In this document: positions 21,695 through 31,220 of the stretch, one piece after another | Layout of the letters: each line of letters opens with the position of its first letter | Position numbering within the stretch: position 1 is the first letter of the stretch | NCBI GenBank assembly: GCA_019104865.1 | Contig: JAHRWZ010000038.1 | Location: forward strand, 78,286-142,285 | DNA: 64,000 nt | DNA from: Castellaniella sp. | GTDB lineage: Bacteria > Pseudomonadota > Gammaproteobacteria > Burkholderiales > Burkholderiaceae_B | Direction of reading: 5' to 3' | Made by a program: the position numbers and the translations under genes | The notes under the pieces: model-generated | The model's database searches: none | Seen by the model: the letters and a program-made list of their open reading frames with translations, nothing else | Told to the model about the DNA's origin: nothing

Positions 21695-23152
21695 CTAGAA
21701 GTCATCCTTGCTGTTGATGGCCTTTGAGGTTCGCGCCTGATCGCTGGCCGACCCCTTGACCGCGCCCGATTGGGCATTGGCACCGCGTGCCTGGGCATCG
21801 ATGGCGTTGGCATTGTCCAGTTGACCATAAGTCCAGCCCACCACGGTGCCGACGTGTACGACGCCGTTGTCATCCTTCACATCCCACCGCTTCAGAATAG
21901 TGGTGCCGCGTAGATCCCCTGCGGCGTTCGCCGTCCCCGACTTGAAGAATTTCTGCGTGGTTTCGCGGATCTGTTCCTTGATCCGCTGGACCTCGCCCGG
22001 CTTGCCGTTCTCGATCTGGGTGATCTGCTTGGCCCAGTCTTCACTGACGACTCCCACATCCACCGAGCTGGATACCTGCACGTTGGTGTTCATGAATTCG
22101 ACGATATTGGCTTCCGCCATGGACTGCGCGATGCCCTGCGCGTTCTGTTTGGCCCGGATCGCGCGCGATGCGCTCCAGTCGGGCTCCATCGGTACGGATG
22201 TGCGGCCGTAGGCCAGCAACATCGGCCGGCCGGCCTGGTCATAGGTAAAGCGCAGGCCGACTTCGTTCAGATAACCCTTCTGATCCGCAGGCAGGATTTC
22301 CTTCGGAGACTTGGGATTGCCCTTGACCAGGGTCGGCCGCTTGCGGGCAATGTCCTTGGCAAATTGGCGCGTCTTTTCCGACTGCACGGCAATGACCGCC
22401 ACCGCCATGCTCTTCTTGCGGTTTTCTTCCACCGGGAAGATGCGTGTCCGAACAGGCACCAGCCCTTGCATGTTCTGATAGGCGGACTTCAGGATCTGCT
22501 TGTTGAGGTTATCCTTGAACAGGTTCTTTTTCTGTTCGACGGACATTTTCTGGATGTCCTCGGCGGGGACACCTTCTTCGACCAGCGCGTTATCCAGCTT
22601 TTTATCCACGAGCACCAACGCCTTGTCCAGCAAGGCTTCCAGTCGCCCTCCGCCGGCTTCGGCCGCCTTCTGGATTTCCACCGGATCAAAGGCGTCCTTG
22701 TTGCTGGACTGGTCCTCGAACAGGGTGCGGACGGTCTTGGCCTTCAGGCGACCATAGTTTCGCAGGATATAGTCGGCCTGCATGTCGAACATCGCACGCT
22801 CGTAGGCCAGTGCCAGTTGGCTGCCGTAATGCGGATCGGCCGCACTATCGCCCGATATCGTCGCCATGCCGGAATAATAGACACGACCGCCCTGGGCGGT
22901 ACCGATGGTCTGGCCAAACTGCTCCTCGAAGCTGGCCACCCAGTCTTCATAGCTTTGTGCCGCCCCACCCGCCATGGCATCCGCCGTGGTCGCTTTTTCG
23001 ATCAGCCCCTCGGTTGCCTGCACGGGTGGCACAGCGACGTTCCCGGCCTGCGCCAGCGCGACCGGCTGCGCCTGGACCGCCGCATCCTGCGCGTGTGCCG
23101 CACCTGCCATCATCAGACACAGGGCCATGGCCAACGGTGTGAACCTGAACAT
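21695..23152 (-). CDS. Secreted protein of unknown function (fourth gene of the envelope operon)
   Basis: A 485-residue protein with a clear signal peptide (about residues 1-24, AGAAHAQ). It has no lipobox and no further membrane segment. A tyrosine-containing region YEDWVASFEEQFGQTIG with RVYYSGMATI follows near 70-100. The middle is helical and charged, and a stretch of PDWSASRAIRAKQNAQGIAQSMAEANIVEFMNT lies near 325-355. I do not recognise a named family with confidence. ATG 23152 follows a GAGG; GTG 23161 would add three residues. It starts 12 bp after the LpoB-like gene, so it is very probably cotranscribed with it. Confidence 0.65.
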   Translation of the reverse strand: MFRFTPLAMALCLMMAGAAHAQDAAVQAQPVALAQAGNVAVPPVQATEGLIEKATTADAMAGGAAQSYEDWVASFEEQFGQTIGTAQGGRVYYSGMATISGDSAADPHYGSQLALAYERAMFDMQADYILRNYGRLKAKTVRTLFEDQSSNKDAFDPVEIQKAAEAGGGRLEALLDKALVLVDKKLDNALVEEGVPAEDIQKMSVEQKKNLFKDNLNKQILKSAYQNMQGLVPVRTRIFPVEENRKKSMAVAVIAVQSEKTRQFAKDIARKRPTLVKGNPKSPKEILPADQKGYLNEVGLRFTYDQAGRPMLLAYGRTSVPMEPDWSASRAIRAKQNAQGIAQSMAEANIVEFMNTNVQVSSSVDVGVVSEDWAKQITQIENGKPGEVQRIKEQIRETTQKFFKSGTANAAGDLRGTTILKRWDVKDDNGVVHVGTVVGWTYGQLDNANAIDAQARGANAQSGAVKGSASDQARTSKAINSKDDF

Positions 23153-23164
23153 GAGCCTCACCCC

Positions 23165-23785
23165 TTACCACGCAAACTTCTGATTGGACCCCAGCTTTTC
23201 GATGGGGATGAGGGACTGGAAGATCTCCAGGCCGGTATCCCGCTCGACCACGCGGAAGTCGAATTCATATTCCAACTGCTGCTGCTTTTGCGCCCCATCG
23301 ACCAGCGTACGCTGGCGGATCCCACCGGACATTTCCAGATCGGACGCCACGACCGTTCCATTGCGCGCCACCGTCTTCTGGTTGAACATTTTCGACTTGG
23401 CCAGCTGCCGCGAATCCTTCACGAAACGGGTCCGCTCGGCGCCAGTCGCGCCAGTAAACATGAACTGCCCCGTCTTGGTCATGACGATTTTCATGCGCGA
23501 AGTCATGCTGGCCGTATCGATGCGAAATGTCGTGTCATTGACGACCTCTCCCAATTGCACCACCCAGCGCCCTCCGCCCGGCTTCTTCGCATAGGGGGAT
23601 TCCAGAAATTCCTGGACGGCTTTGTTGGCGGCGTATTCAAAGTCAGTACTCTGCAGCCCGAAAGACACGAGCCCTGGCTTGCCCGTGCGGCTAGATTCAG
23701 CGTTTGGATTGCTGGAGGTCACAGGCATCGTCTGGCAGCCCGCCAGTGCCAGTGCCGTGACCACGGCCAGTGAGATCTTCTTCAT
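23165..23785 (-). CDS. LpoB-like lipoprotein (third gene of the envelope operon)
   Basis: A 206-residue lipoprotein with lipobox LALAGC (Cys 17). The domain resembles LpoB, the outer-membrane activator of the peptidoglycan synthase PBP1b: FEYAANKAVQEFL, RFVKDSRQLAKSKMFNQKTVARNGTVVASDLEMSGGI, then EYEFDFRVVERDTGLEIFQS. The name is assigned on that motif pattern, and the partner PBP is not in the window. Activation of PBP1b by this protein is unproven, since beta-proteobacterial peptidoglycan activators differ. Spacing to its neighbours is 17 bp and 12 bp. Confidence 0.7.
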   Translation of the reverse strand: MKKISLAVVTALALAGCQTMPVTSSNPNAESSRTGKPGLVSFGLQSTDFEYAANKAVQEFLESPYAKKPGGGRWVVQLGEVVNDTTFRIDTASMTSRMKIVMTKTGQFMFTGATGAERTRFVKDSRQLAKSKMFNQKTVARNGTVVASDLEMSGGIRQRTLVDGAQKQQQLEYEFDFRVVERDTGLEIFQSLIPIEKLGSNQKFAW

Positions 23786-23802
23786 CGAGATTTCCAAGAG
23801 AG

Positions 23803-24234
23803 TCAATTTTCAACATACACACGCAAGATGGCGTGCGTGGCATAAGGGTCCATCGCGGTGGACTGGAGGATCCGCTGGCGGTGCGGATCCAGGGCCAGAC
23901 CGTCGACGGTTTGACCACCGTTCGTGATCTGACGCCCGCAGTCATCCGTCCATTGCACCGTGTAACGGACCTTCAGGATCGTGCCGAACGGATTAAGCTC
24001 GCGCGCATGGCGAATGGAAAACTGCACCGACGGCATGCCATTGGGCAGCGTGATCAGCCGCACATCTTTGACAATGGCTCCGTGCGCGCTGGCCTCATCC
24101 TGCACGCGCAAAAGGGGTTGAGGCGCCAACGTCGTGTCGCACGCCATGACGCGTGGCGGCTCGGCAGGCGCGGCGAGCACCGCCGCCGGGCCGATGGCCA
24201 TGGCGAGGGCCAGGCACCGTGACCGATACCTCAT
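23803..24234 (-). CDS. YcfL-like protein (DUF1425; second gene of the envelope operon)
   Basis: A 143-residue exported protein with a signal peptide (about 1-22, AAVLAAPA). The mature domain has paired cysteines (MACDTT and TDDCGRQ) and the features of DUF1425/YcfL: NPFGTILKVRYTVQWTDDCGRQI and a C-terminal DPYATHAILRVYVEN. In enterobacteria ycfL lies beside lpoB; that pairing is preserved here. The ATG at 24234 is 1 bp from the stop of the upstream gene and has AGGAG within that gene's last codons, so translation is probably coupled. Its function is unknown. Confidence 0.72.
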   Translation of the reverse strand: MRYRSRCLALAMAIGPAAVLAAPAEPPRVMACDTTLAPQPLLRVQDEASAHGAIVKDVRLITLPNGMPSVQFSIRHARELNPFGTILKVRYTVQWTDDCGRQITNGGQTVDGLALDPHRQRILQSTAMDPYATHAILRVYVEN

Positions 24235-24235
24235 G

Positions 24236-25729
24236 TCAGGACTCCTGGTTGGCGGATGAGGAGGCCCCTGCGGATCTGACTGGCGCATCGGCTGGCAGCG
24301 TCTGGACATAGATCGCCGGTTTGCCCGCCGCCCCCGACGCCTTGATGAGCACCAGGGTATTGGCGTCCGCTGCCAGTGGGATATCGGCGATCGGCTGCCC
24401 CAGGGCCCCAGTCAGGGCCAACGTCCCGGTCTTCGGCCGATCCACCACGATCATCTGGATGGTGTTGGGCAGATTTGCCCAGCTTCTGACATCGGCCTTG
24501 GTCAATGCATACTGCGCGGCACCCGTGCCCAATTTGAGCAAGGACCCGACCAGCGGGTCCATGTTCTGCTTGTCGATCTGGTTGTTGACCACGACCTGGG
24601 CTGTAGTCTTGATCACGGTCGAGATCACGGCTTTGGCCACGATGCCCTTGTATGCGGCATCGAATTCCAGGCCAGCCAGCTCGTTCAGATCGGTCAGGGT
24701 GGCGGTTTCCTGTTGCGTCTTGCCCGAACCCACCTTCAGACTGCCAAACGCCGATTGCCCCGGCTGAAACTGCGGCAGGGCGATCCCGGTGTAAGTGACC
24801 TTGCCCGACACGAGAAAGAGTGGCAGGTCGATGCGGAATTCCTTCAGACCGGGCCCGATTCCGTCTTCAAACAGGACAATGGTCTTGTTGGCCAACTTGC
24901 CCTTGCCTCGCCGGATCTCGCGCCCAAGATAGGCCAGCATCGCGCTGCCACCGCGCGTAGCACTGGCCGCACTGGCACTCTTGAGCATGTCGCGCGAGAA
25001 ATTCGCGCGTTTGTCGGATTCCGTCGCGGACGTGGCACGGAACACGGCCCCCAATGCATCACCCACCGACATTCTGATCTTGGCCTTGATCAATCCGCCA
25101 GGCAGATCCTTGATGCCATCGGCAATTTTGGGACCCACCTCACCCAGGCTTTGTTTAGCCTTGTCGTTTTTCTCGTCCGCTAGGTCGTCCTTGACCGAGT
25201 GGTTGACCGTCGCCGCGAAGGCGCCCAGTTGCGCGACCGCATTGTCCTGGCGCACCTGAAGGCGATTGAAATCCACCCTGGCATTGGCCTCGCTACCCAG
25301 CATCAAATCATTGATAGCCTGATAATAATCGATCAGGGAACCCTGGTGGATCTTGCCCTGATACGCGCCAAAGGCGTCACTGGTCAGTGTCGTACCCAGC
25401 AGGTTGGCGACCTCTGATGGCGTATCGACGGAATCTTCCTTCCAGTTCAGCAAGCCGCCTGCCGCATCGAAAGCATCCCGGCTCAGAGCCCACATCCCGG
25501 CATCATTGAAAGCCTTGCCCGCCTCAAGCGCATCCAGCAAGCTTTTCGGATCGTAGGTCGGTTGACCTTTGGCATCCAGGTAATGCGCGGCATAGCCCTG
25601 GTAGTCGGAACTGGCCAGATAGTTCACCGCGTCCTTTTTCGCCACGGTCCGCGTGCCGGCGCAACCGGCCAGCGCAACGGAACAGGCACACAGCACCCCC
25701 CACCGCAGCCATTGTGTGGACCGCATCAT
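24236..25729 (-). CDS. COG3014-like lipoprotein (first gene of the envelope operon)
   Basis: A 497-residue lipoprotein with lipobox VALAGC (Cys 23). After a short linker it has TPR-like helical text (LLDALEAGKAFNDAGMWALSRDAFDAAGGL, about 65-95), ELGSEANARVDFNRLQVRQDNAV-type helices, and FEDGIGPGLKEFRIDLPLFLVSGKVTYTGIALP near 290-325. It ends with a strongly helical, low-complexity tail. The pattern matches the uncharacterised COG3014 group that travels with LpoB and YcfL. ATG 25729 has AGGGGGA about 5 bases away. A 192-bp AT-rich region upstream, shared with thiG, should hold the operon promoter. Confidence 0.7.
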   Translation of the reverse strand: MMRSTQWLRWGVLCACSVALAGCAGTRTVAKKDAVNYLASSDYQGYAAHYLDAKGQPTYDPKSLLDALEAGKAFNDAGMWALSRDAFDAAGGLLNWKEDSVDTPSEVANLLGTTLTSDAFGAYQGKIHQGSLIDYYQAINDLMLGSEANARVDFNRLQVRQDNAVAQLGAFAATVNHSVKDDLADEKNDKAKQSLGEVGPKIADGIKDLPGGLIKAKIRMSVGDALGAVFRATSATESDKRANFSRDMLKSASAASATRGGSAMLAYLGREIRRGKGKLANKTIVLFEDGIGPGLKEFRIDLPLFLVSGKVTYTGIALPQFQPGQSAFGSLKVGSGKTQQETATLTDLNELAGLEFDAAYKGIVAKAVISTVIKTTAQVVVNNQIDKQNMDPLVGSLLKLGTGAAQYALTKADVRSWANLPNTIQMIVVDRPKTGTLALTGALGQPIADIPLAADANTLVLIKASGAAGKPAIYVQTLPADAPVRSAGASSSANQES

Positions 25730-25921
25730 GACTTCCCCCTGGTTCATATGTTTGTTTACGAATGATGCAATTTATACAACAAATTCGTATTTTCTTACAT
25801 TAATACCGACTCTCCCGGACGACTGCGCGGCCCCCAAACCATCCGCGCTCAAATGGATTATCCTTGTCCGTGGCCGGACAGATACGGCCGCTTCGCACGA
25901 ACGTCCCCTGACAAGCACGCC
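25730..25921. promoter_or_regulatory. AT-rich divergent control region of the envelope operon and thiG
   Basis: The region between the COG3014-like gene and thiG is visibly more AT-rich than its surroundings (25750-25805). The minus strand carries TATAAA near 25770 as a candidate -10 for the envelope operon. I see no TPP riboswitch motif (no CTGAGA or ACCTGA), so thiG is not controlled that way here. Confidence 0.35.
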
Positions 25922-26725
25922 ATGACCACCCCCGACACCCTGACCATCGCCGATCGCTCCTTCCAATCCCGCCTGCTGGTCGGCACCGGCAAATACCGCG
26001 ACTTTAAAGAAACCCGCCAGGCCATCGAGGCCAGTGGCGCAGAAATCGTGACGGTCGCGATCCGTCGCACGAACATCGGCCAGAATCCGGGCGAGCCCAA
26101 TCTGCTGGATTTCCTGTCGCCGGACCGCTACACGATCCTGCCCAACACAGCCGGCTGCTACACGGCGGACGATGCCGTGCGCACACTGCGCCTGGCGCGC
26201 GAACTGCTGGATGGCCACAAGCTGTGCAAGCTCGAAGTCCTGGGCGATGCCGGCAACCTGTTCCCCAACATGCCAGAGACTCTGGCTGCGGCCCGCACCC
26301 TGGTAGCCGACGGGTTCGACGTCATGGTCTATTGCAGCGACGACCCGATCCAGTGCCGCATGCTGGAAGACATCGGTGTCGCAGCCGTGATGCCGCTGGC
26401 CTCGCTGATCGGCTCGGGCATGGGCATCATCAACCCCTGGAATCTGCGGCTGATCATCGATCAGGCCCGGGTCCCGGTGCTGGTGGATGCGGGCGTGGGC
26501 ACCGCGTCGGATGCGGCCATTGCGATGGAACTCGGCTGCGACGCGATCCTGATGAACACGGCCATCGCCGGTGCGCGCGAGCCGATCCGCATGGCCCGCG
26601 CCATGCGCCTGGCAGTCGAAGCCGGGCGCGAGGCGTATCTGGCCGGCCGCGTCAAGCGCAAATACTATGACGCCGACCCCAGCTCGCCCAAAGAAGGCCT
26701 GCTGCCTTCGACACGGGCCGCCTGA
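25922..26725 (+). CDS. thiG: Thiazole synthase
   Basis: A 267-residue TIM-barrel enzyme that builds the thiazole phosphate of thiamin from 1-deoxy-xylulose 5-phosphate, dehydroglycine and the ThiS thiocarboxylate. The opening motif is [12 protein letters not shown], and the Schiff-base lysine is in LCKLEVLGD (about residue 105). The loop [19 protein letters not shown] is intact. ATG 25922 gives the family length; the longer upstream reading frame is not used. Next to it is thiD, consistent with a small thiamin cluster; thiS, thiE and thiC are not in the window. Confidence 0.95.
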   Translation: MTTPDTLTIADRSFQSRLLVGTGKYRDFKETRQAIEASGAEIVTVAIRRTNIGQNPGEPNLLDFLSPDRYTILPNTAGCYTADDAVRTLRLARELLDGHKLCKLEVLGDAGNLFPNMPETLAAARTLVADGFDVMVYCSDDPIQCRMLEDIGVAAVMPLASLIGSGMGIINPWNLRLIIDQARVPVLVDAGVGTASDAAIAMELGCDAILMNTAIAGAREPIRMARAMRLAVEAGREAYLAGRVKRKYYDADPSSPKEGLLPSTRAA

Positions 26726-26780
26726 CCCGTTCGCCCCAACGGGGTGTGCCAGTCACACCCCGCCTCGCATGGAACCCGCG

Positions 26781-27602
26781 ATGATTCCCAATACTTTGTC
26801 CATCGCCGGCGTCGACCCCTCCGGGGGAGCCGGCGTGCTGGCCGACGTCAAGACCATGAGCGCCCTGGGCGCCTATGGCATGGCCGTGATCGCCGCGCTG
26901 ACCGCGCAGAACACCCAGGCCGTCACCGGCATCTCGCCGGTCCCGCCGGAATTCGTCGCCGCCCAGATCGACACATTGTTCGCCGATGTGCGCGTCGATG
27001 CCGTGAAGATCGGCATGCTGGGTCAGGCGGGCGTCACCCGTGTGGTGGCTGATCGCCTGGCCCACTGGAAGCCCGCCCATCTGGTGCTGGACCCGGTCAT
27101 GGTTGCGAAAAGCGGCGATCACCTGCTGGAACGCCAGGCGGTGGAGGCCCTGCGTGAAGGCTTGATCCCGCTGGCCACCGTCATCACCCCCAATCTGCCG
27201 GAAGCCGGCGTCCTGCTGGGCCAGGGGGCCGCGGACAACCTGAAGGACATGCGCCGCGTGACCGAACGGCTGCGCCGGCTGCTGCCCGACGACGCCGACC
27301 GCTGGGTCTTCCTGAAGGGCGGCCACCTGCCGGGCAACGACACCATCGACCTGCTGCACGATGGCGACCGCATGATCGAATTGCCGGGCCGCCGGATCGA
27401 AACCCCGAACACCCACGGCACCGGCTGCACACTATCGGCCGCCCTGGCAGCCCTGCTGCCGCGCACCGGCGACGTCCCCGAAGCCGCCCGCCAGGCCAAG
27501 ACCTACCTGGAACGCGCCATTGCCGCATCCGGTCAATTGACGGTGGGCTCCGGACACGGCCCGGTACACCACTTCCATGCCTGGTGGCCCACACAGGCGT
27601 AA
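26781..27602 (+). CDS. thiD: Hydroxymethylpyrimidine/phosphomethylpyrimidine kinase
   Basis: A 273-residue ribokinase-fold enzyme that phosphorylates HMP and HMP-P in thiamin synthesis. It opens NTLSIAGVDPSGGAGVLADVKTMSALGAYG, and the C-terminal catalytic motif NTHGTGCTLSAALAALL (about 210-226) is complete. ATG 26781 gives the normal N-terminus; the ATG four codons earlier has no better ribosome site. It follows thiG by 55 bp. Confidence 0.95.
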   Translation: MIPNTLSIAGVDPSGGAGVLADVKTMSALGAYGMAVIAALTAQNTQAVTGISPVPPEFVAAQIDTLFADVRVDAVKIGMLGQAGVTRVVADRLAHWKPAHLVLDPVMVAKSGDHLLERQAVEALREGLIPLATVITPNLPEAGVLLGQGAADNLKDMRRVTERLRRLLPDDADRWVFLKGGHLPGNDTIDLLHDGDRMIELPGRRIETPNTHGTGCTLSAALAALLPRTGDVPEAARQAKTYLERAIAASGQLTVGSGHGPVHHFHAWWPTQA

Positions 27603-27694
27603 GCCCTGCGCCCCGAACCCAGGACCCTGTCTTCCGTCCCGAGCTCCGACGCAGCCTTCCGCCGGTCGCCCACTCGCGGACCGGGCGCCTGGCC

Positions 27695-27700
27695 TATAAT
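27695..27700 (+). promoter_or_regulatory. Consensus -10 upstream of the Pcm-like gene
   Basis: A perfect TATAAT lies 31 bases before ATG 27732. The position 17 bp upstream has no good -35 hexamer, so strength is uncertain. Confidence 0.4.
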
Positions 27701-27731
27701 CGATTCACGTTAACCCTGAGACTCACGCGAC

Positions 27732-28412
27732 ATGAACGTCAACGACATCACCGAAGCCGAACGTGCCCGTTTCAACATGATCGAACAGCAGATCCGCCCC
27801 TGGTACATCCAGGACGAACGTGTACTGCAGGCGCTCTTCGATATGCCACGCGAACGTTTTGTGCCGCCGCAGCTGCGTGCGTTGGCGTTTGCCGATACGG
27901 AACTGCCGCTGGTGATCGATGGGGTCGACAGCCGCGAATGCATGCTCTCACCCAAGGTCGAGGCCAGACTGACCGAGGCACTGCGGCTGCAACCCACGGA
28001 CTGCGTGCTGGAAATCGGCACGGGATCGGGCTATCAGGCCGCGCTCTTGTCGTGCCTGTGCCAACAGGTGACCAGCATCGAGATCGACAGCCGCCTGGCT
28101 GCCTTTGCCCAGACCAACCTGACACGCAACCAGATCGGCAACGTCGTCCTGGAAACGGGGGACGCCCATGCGGGCTGGGGCACGGCCGAATACGATGCCA
28201 TCCTGATCACAGGGTCGGTGCCCACCGTCCCGGACGCCCTGAAATACCAGCTGGCCGTGGGCGGGCGCCTGGTGGCCATCGTCGGCCACAATCCGATCAT
28301 GACCGCCTGCAGCATCACACGCACCGCTGCCGCGAACTTCGAGACCGTGCAGATTTTCGATACCTGGACCAAGCCGCTGCGGGGTACCGCCCGCCCCCGG
28401 TTTACCTTCTGA
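27732..28412 (+). CDS. Protein-L-isoaspartate O-methyltransferase-like protein
   Basis: A 226-residue SAM-dependent methyltransferase related to Pcm, which repairs isoaspartyl residues. The N-terminal region ERARFNMIEQQIRPWYIQDERVLQALFDMPRERFVP is the family's substrate-side segment. The SAM-binding motif VLEIGTGSGYQAALLS (about 94-109) is complete, and TSIEIDSRLAAFA follows. It is the betaproteobacterial form often found ahead of tolC, though tolC does not follow here. Its stop is one base from the stop of the convergent rfaE2. Confidence 0.85.
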   Translation: MNVNDITEAERARFNMIEQQIRPWYIQDERVLQALFDMPRERFVPPQLRALAFADTELPLVIDGVDSRECMLSPKVEARLTEALRLQPTDCVLEIGTGSGYQAALLSCLCQQVTSIEIDSRLAAFAQTNLTRNQIGNVVLETGDAHAGWGTAEYDAILITGSVPTVPDALKYQLAVGGRLVAIVGHNPIMTACSITRTAAANFETVQIFDTWTKPLRGTARPRFTF

Positions 28413-28413
28413 A

Positions 28414-28902
28414 TTACCGGCGTATCTTCTTCAACAGCGCCGTCGTCGAGCGCTGATGCTCGAACGGGATTGCCACGGCGCTGCCGCCCCACCCACGCAC
28501 CGCAGCCGTTTCGGGCAGAGTATCCATGTCGTAGTCGCCGCCTTTGACGATCACGTCGGGGCGCAATGCCTGGATCAATTCCAGCGGGGTGTCTTCGTCG
28601 AACCAGGTCACGACGTCGACGCAGGCCAGCGCGGCCAGCAGCGCGGCGCGGTCTTCCCGCGCATTCAGCGGCCGGTCGGGGCCCTTGCCCAGACGGCGCA
28701 CAGAGGCGTCGGTGTTGACCGCCACGATCAGGGCCGCGCCCAGCTGGGCGGCCTGGTCCAGATACGTCACATGCCCGCGATGCAGGATGTCAAAGACACC
28801 GTTGGTGAACACCAGGGGCCGCGGGAAACGGCCCTGACGCACGGCAGCCTCGCATTCGGACGGCGACAGGATCTTGGCTTCGAAGCGCGCAGCCCCCGTC
28901 AT
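28414..28902 (-). CDS. rfaE2: D-glycero-beta-D-manno-heptose 1-phosphate adenylyltransferase
   Basis: A 162-residue nucleotidyltransferase that makes ADP-heptose for the lipopolysaccharide core. The motif [19 protein letters not shown] (about 32-50) holds the HxGH, and [18 protein letters not shown] with [10 protein letters not shown] complete the signature. Only the adenylyltransferase domain is present; the kinase half (RfaE1) would be a separate gene elsewhere. ATG 28902 overlaps the ubiB stop as ATGA with GGGGGA five bases before it, so translation should be coupled to ubiB. Confidence 0.92.
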   Translation of the reverse strand: MTGAARFEAKILSPSECEAAVRQGRFPRPLVFTNGVFDILHRGHVTYLDQAAQLGAALIVAVNTDASVRRLGKGPDRPLNAREDRAALLAALACVDVVTWFDEDTPLELIQALRPDVIVKGGDYDMDTLPETAAVRGWGGSAVAIPFEHQRSTTALLKKIRR

Positions 28903-30464
28903 ACCCATCCCCCGCGTGTCAGTGCCCAGACGGCGACGCCCAGGCCGACGGCCAGGATGCCGCACAGCACCATCAGCAGGCGGTTGGCGCCTTCCTGGAC
29001 GCGTCGCAGCCGTTCCAGTTCGGAACGCATGGCGGGTCCAGGATCGGGATGGTTCAGCCGGGTATAAGCCAGCCGCGGGATCTGCGGCAGGATCTGCGCC
29101 CATTGGCTGGCTTCTTGGTCCAGACGCTGACGCAAGCCGCGCAGGCCGACGCGCTGATGCATCCATTTTTCGAGGAAGGGCTTGGCCGTCTGCCACAGAT
29201 CCAGGTTGGGGTCGAGCTCACGCCCCATGCCCTCGACGTTCAGCAGGGTTTTTTGCAGCAGCACCAGTTGCGGCTGGATTTCCACACTGAAGCGCCGCGA
29301 GGTCTGGAACAGTCGCAGCAGCACCTGACCCAGTGAGATTTCCGCCAACGGCCGGTCGAAATACGGTTCGCACACCGCCCGAACAGCGCCTTCCAGTTCT
29401 TCTTCGCGCGTGGTGGACGGCACCCAGCCCGACTCGATGTGCAACTGTGCCACCCGCCGATAATCGCGGCGGAAAAAGGCCAGGAAATTCTGCGCCAGGT
29501 AGTTCTTGTCGAATTCCGACAGCGATCCGACGATGCCAAAGTCCAGCGCAATGTAGCGCCCGAGCGTTTCGGGATCATCCGACACGTAGATGTTGCCCGG
29601 ATGCATGTCGGCATGGAAGAAGCCGTCCGTGAACACCTGCATGAAAAAGATCTCGACCCCCTGACGCGCCAGGCGCGGAATATCGACCCCCAGTTCGCGC
29701 AGTTGCGCCACCCGGCTGACGGGCACGCCGCGCATGCGCTGCATCGTGAACACCTGGCTGGCGCAGAACTCCCAGACGACCTCGGGCACCAGCAGCAAGT
29801 CGGCACGACCGGTGTCCGGCCCGAAATTGCGCCGCAACTGGCTGCAGTTGGCCGCCTCGCGAATCAGGTCCAGTTCGTCATGCAGGTATTTGTCGAATTC
29901 GGCCACGACTTCACGAGGCTTGAGGCGCCGGCCATCGGGCACCAGCCGTTCGACCAGCCCCGCCAGGGCGCGCAGCAGCGTCAGGTCGCGTTCGATGGCC
30001 TCGCGCATCGCGGGGCGCAGGACCTTGACGGCGACTTCCCGGCCGTCATGCAGCACGGCGAAGTGCACCTGAGCAATCGATGCCGACGCCACCGGGTCGC
30101 GCTCGAACTCGGCAAACAGGGTTTGCGGAGGCGCCCCCAGGGATTCTTCAATGATGGCGGCGGCCTGATCCGAAGGAAACGGCGGTACGCGATCCTGCAG
30201 CAGGGCGAGCTCATCGGCGATGTCGGTGGGCACCAGGTCGCGGCGCGTGGACAGCACCTGGCCGAATTTCACATAGATCGGGCCCAGGGTTTCCAGCGCC
30301 AGCCGCAGTCGTTCGCCGCGCGGCCTGTGGGGACGGCGCCCCAGGCAGACCACGCGCAGCAAGGCATGCGCCCAAGGGTGCTGCAGGCCGGACAGAACCA
30401 TCTCGTCGAGCCGATACCGCAGAGCCACCCACAGGATGTACCCTACGCGCAGAAACGTCAGCAT
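28899..30464 (-). CDS. ubiB: Ubiquinone biosynthesis accessory kinase-like protein
   Basis: A 521-residue ABC1/ADCK family protein required for ubiquinone synthesis, anchored to the inner membrane by C-terminal helices (about 490-518, [20 protein letters not shown]). The KxGQ signature occurs in [14 protein letters not shown] near residue 65. An atypical Ala-rich loop, [12 protein letters not shown], replaces a normal P-loop as in the family. [12 protein letters not shown] and LDFGIVG are the catalytic HxD/DFG-like parts. It overlaps ubiJ by 7 bases and rfaE2 by 4. Confidence 0.95.
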   Translation of the reverse strand: MLTFLRVGYILWVALRYRLDEMVLSGLQHPWAHALLRVVCLGRRPHRPRGERLRLALETLGPIYVKFGQVLSTRRDLVPTDIADELALLQDRVPPFPSDQAAAIIEESLGAPPQTLFAEFERDPVASASIAQVHFAVLHDGREVAVKVLRPAMREAIERDLTLLRALAGLVERLVPDGRRLKPREVVAEFDKYLHDELDLIREAANCSQLRRNFGPDTGRADLLLVPEVVWEFCASQVFTMQRMRGVPVSRVAQLRELGVDIPRLARQGVEIFFMQVFTDGFFHADMHPGNIYVSDDPETLGRYIALDFGIVGSLSEFDKNYLAQNFLAFFRRDYRRVAQLHIESGWVPSTTREEELEGAVRAVCEPYFDRPLAEISLGQVLLRLFQTSRRFSVEIQPQLVLLQKTLLNVEGMGRELDPNLDLWQTAKPFLEKWMHQRVGLRGLRQRLDQEASQWAQILPQIPRLAYTRLNHPDPGPAMRSELERLRRVQEGANRLLMVLCGILAVGLGVAVWALTRGGWV

Positions 30465-31084
30465 GCGCCCTCCGGCAGACGGGACAGGCGCGCATCCAGA
30501 CGGGCCAGACGGGCTTCCAGTGTGTGCAGATCAACCTGCCAAGCCCCGAAATCCACGCCACGAACCCCGATGCCGGATTCTTCCCCCAGGTATTCGGCCA
30601 GATTGTCCCGCGCCCGCCCGGCAGTCTGTCTTACGCCACCGGCCAGCAGTCTGGCACCCTGCGTCAGCCGCACGGCAACGACATCGCCCACGACCCGGGA
30701 CAGATCGTCTTCCACATCCCAGCTCAGGCCGCGCGCCAGGTCGGACACCAGATGGGCAAGCCCCGCGTCCCCCTGGATATGAGCCAGCGCCGTCACACCC
30801 GCCAACCCCTGGTCCCGCCAGGCGGCGGGCAGATCACGCAGACGGTCGGATGGCACGGACAGGGTAACGTCGGGCACCACGGCCGCATCGCACGCCTGCA
30901 GGGTCCCGTCGGAGCCGATGGACGCCTGCAGCGACCAGGGATGCCCGGCGGACAGACGCACCGATTTTCCCGCATGGGCCATCAGACGTTCGCACGCCCA
31001 GGGTTCTCGGCGCAATAAGGCATTGAAGCCGCGCAGCAGCAACGCCGCGGGATGAGGCAGGAAGAAGGGAAAAGACATGTTCAT
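30458..31084 (-). CDS. ubiJ: Ubiquinone biosynthesis accessory factor UbiJ (SCP2 domain)
   Basis: A 208-residue protein of the SCP2 family, which together with UbiK organises the soluble ubiquinone-synthesis complex. It shows the sterol-carrier-like sequence [24 protein letters not shown] near 73-97 and a C-terminal helical, probably coiled-coil segment ending [19 protein letters not shown] 31084 or 31078 are both possible. It overlaps ubiB, the usual partner. ubiE lies about 1.3 kb upstream with a Tim44-like gene between, a common betaproteobacterial order. Confidence 0.85.
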   Translation of the reverse strand: MNMSFPFFLPHPAALLLRGFNALLRREPWACERLMAHAGKSVRLSAGHPWSLQASIGSDGTLQACDAAVVPDVTLSVPSDRLRDLPAAWRDQGLAGVTALAHIQGDAGLAHLVSDLARGLSWDVEDDLSRVVGDVVAVRLTQGARLLAGGVRQTAGRARDNLAEYLGEESGIGVRGVDFGAWQVDLHTLEARLARLDARLSRLPEGAC

Positions 31085-31154
31085 GCGAGGGACCGATGGC
31101 CGGCCCGCATCGGACGAAACCGGATCGAGGACCGCGGACGGTATCCAGAAAGCA

Positions 31155-31178
31155 CTGGGGCCTTGTACAAGGCCCCAG
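31155..31178. terminator. 24-bp perfect palindrome between the Tim44-like gene and ubiJ
   Basis: CTGGGGCCTT-GTAC-AAGGCCCCAG forms a 10-bp GC-rich stem. On the minus strand it lies 43 bp after the Tim44-like stop, followed by TGCTTTCT; on the plus strand by TTTACC. It may act as a rho-independent terminator in either direction, though T-runs are short. Confidence 0.5.
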
Positions 31179-31220
31179 TTTACCGGTTTTATCCTGTGCG
31201 TATGGACACGGGATGTGGCG

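Noticed and set aside
25730..25921. Possible TPP riboswitch before thiG
   Set aside because: No CTGAGA or ACCTGATCTGGATAATGC-like text is present.
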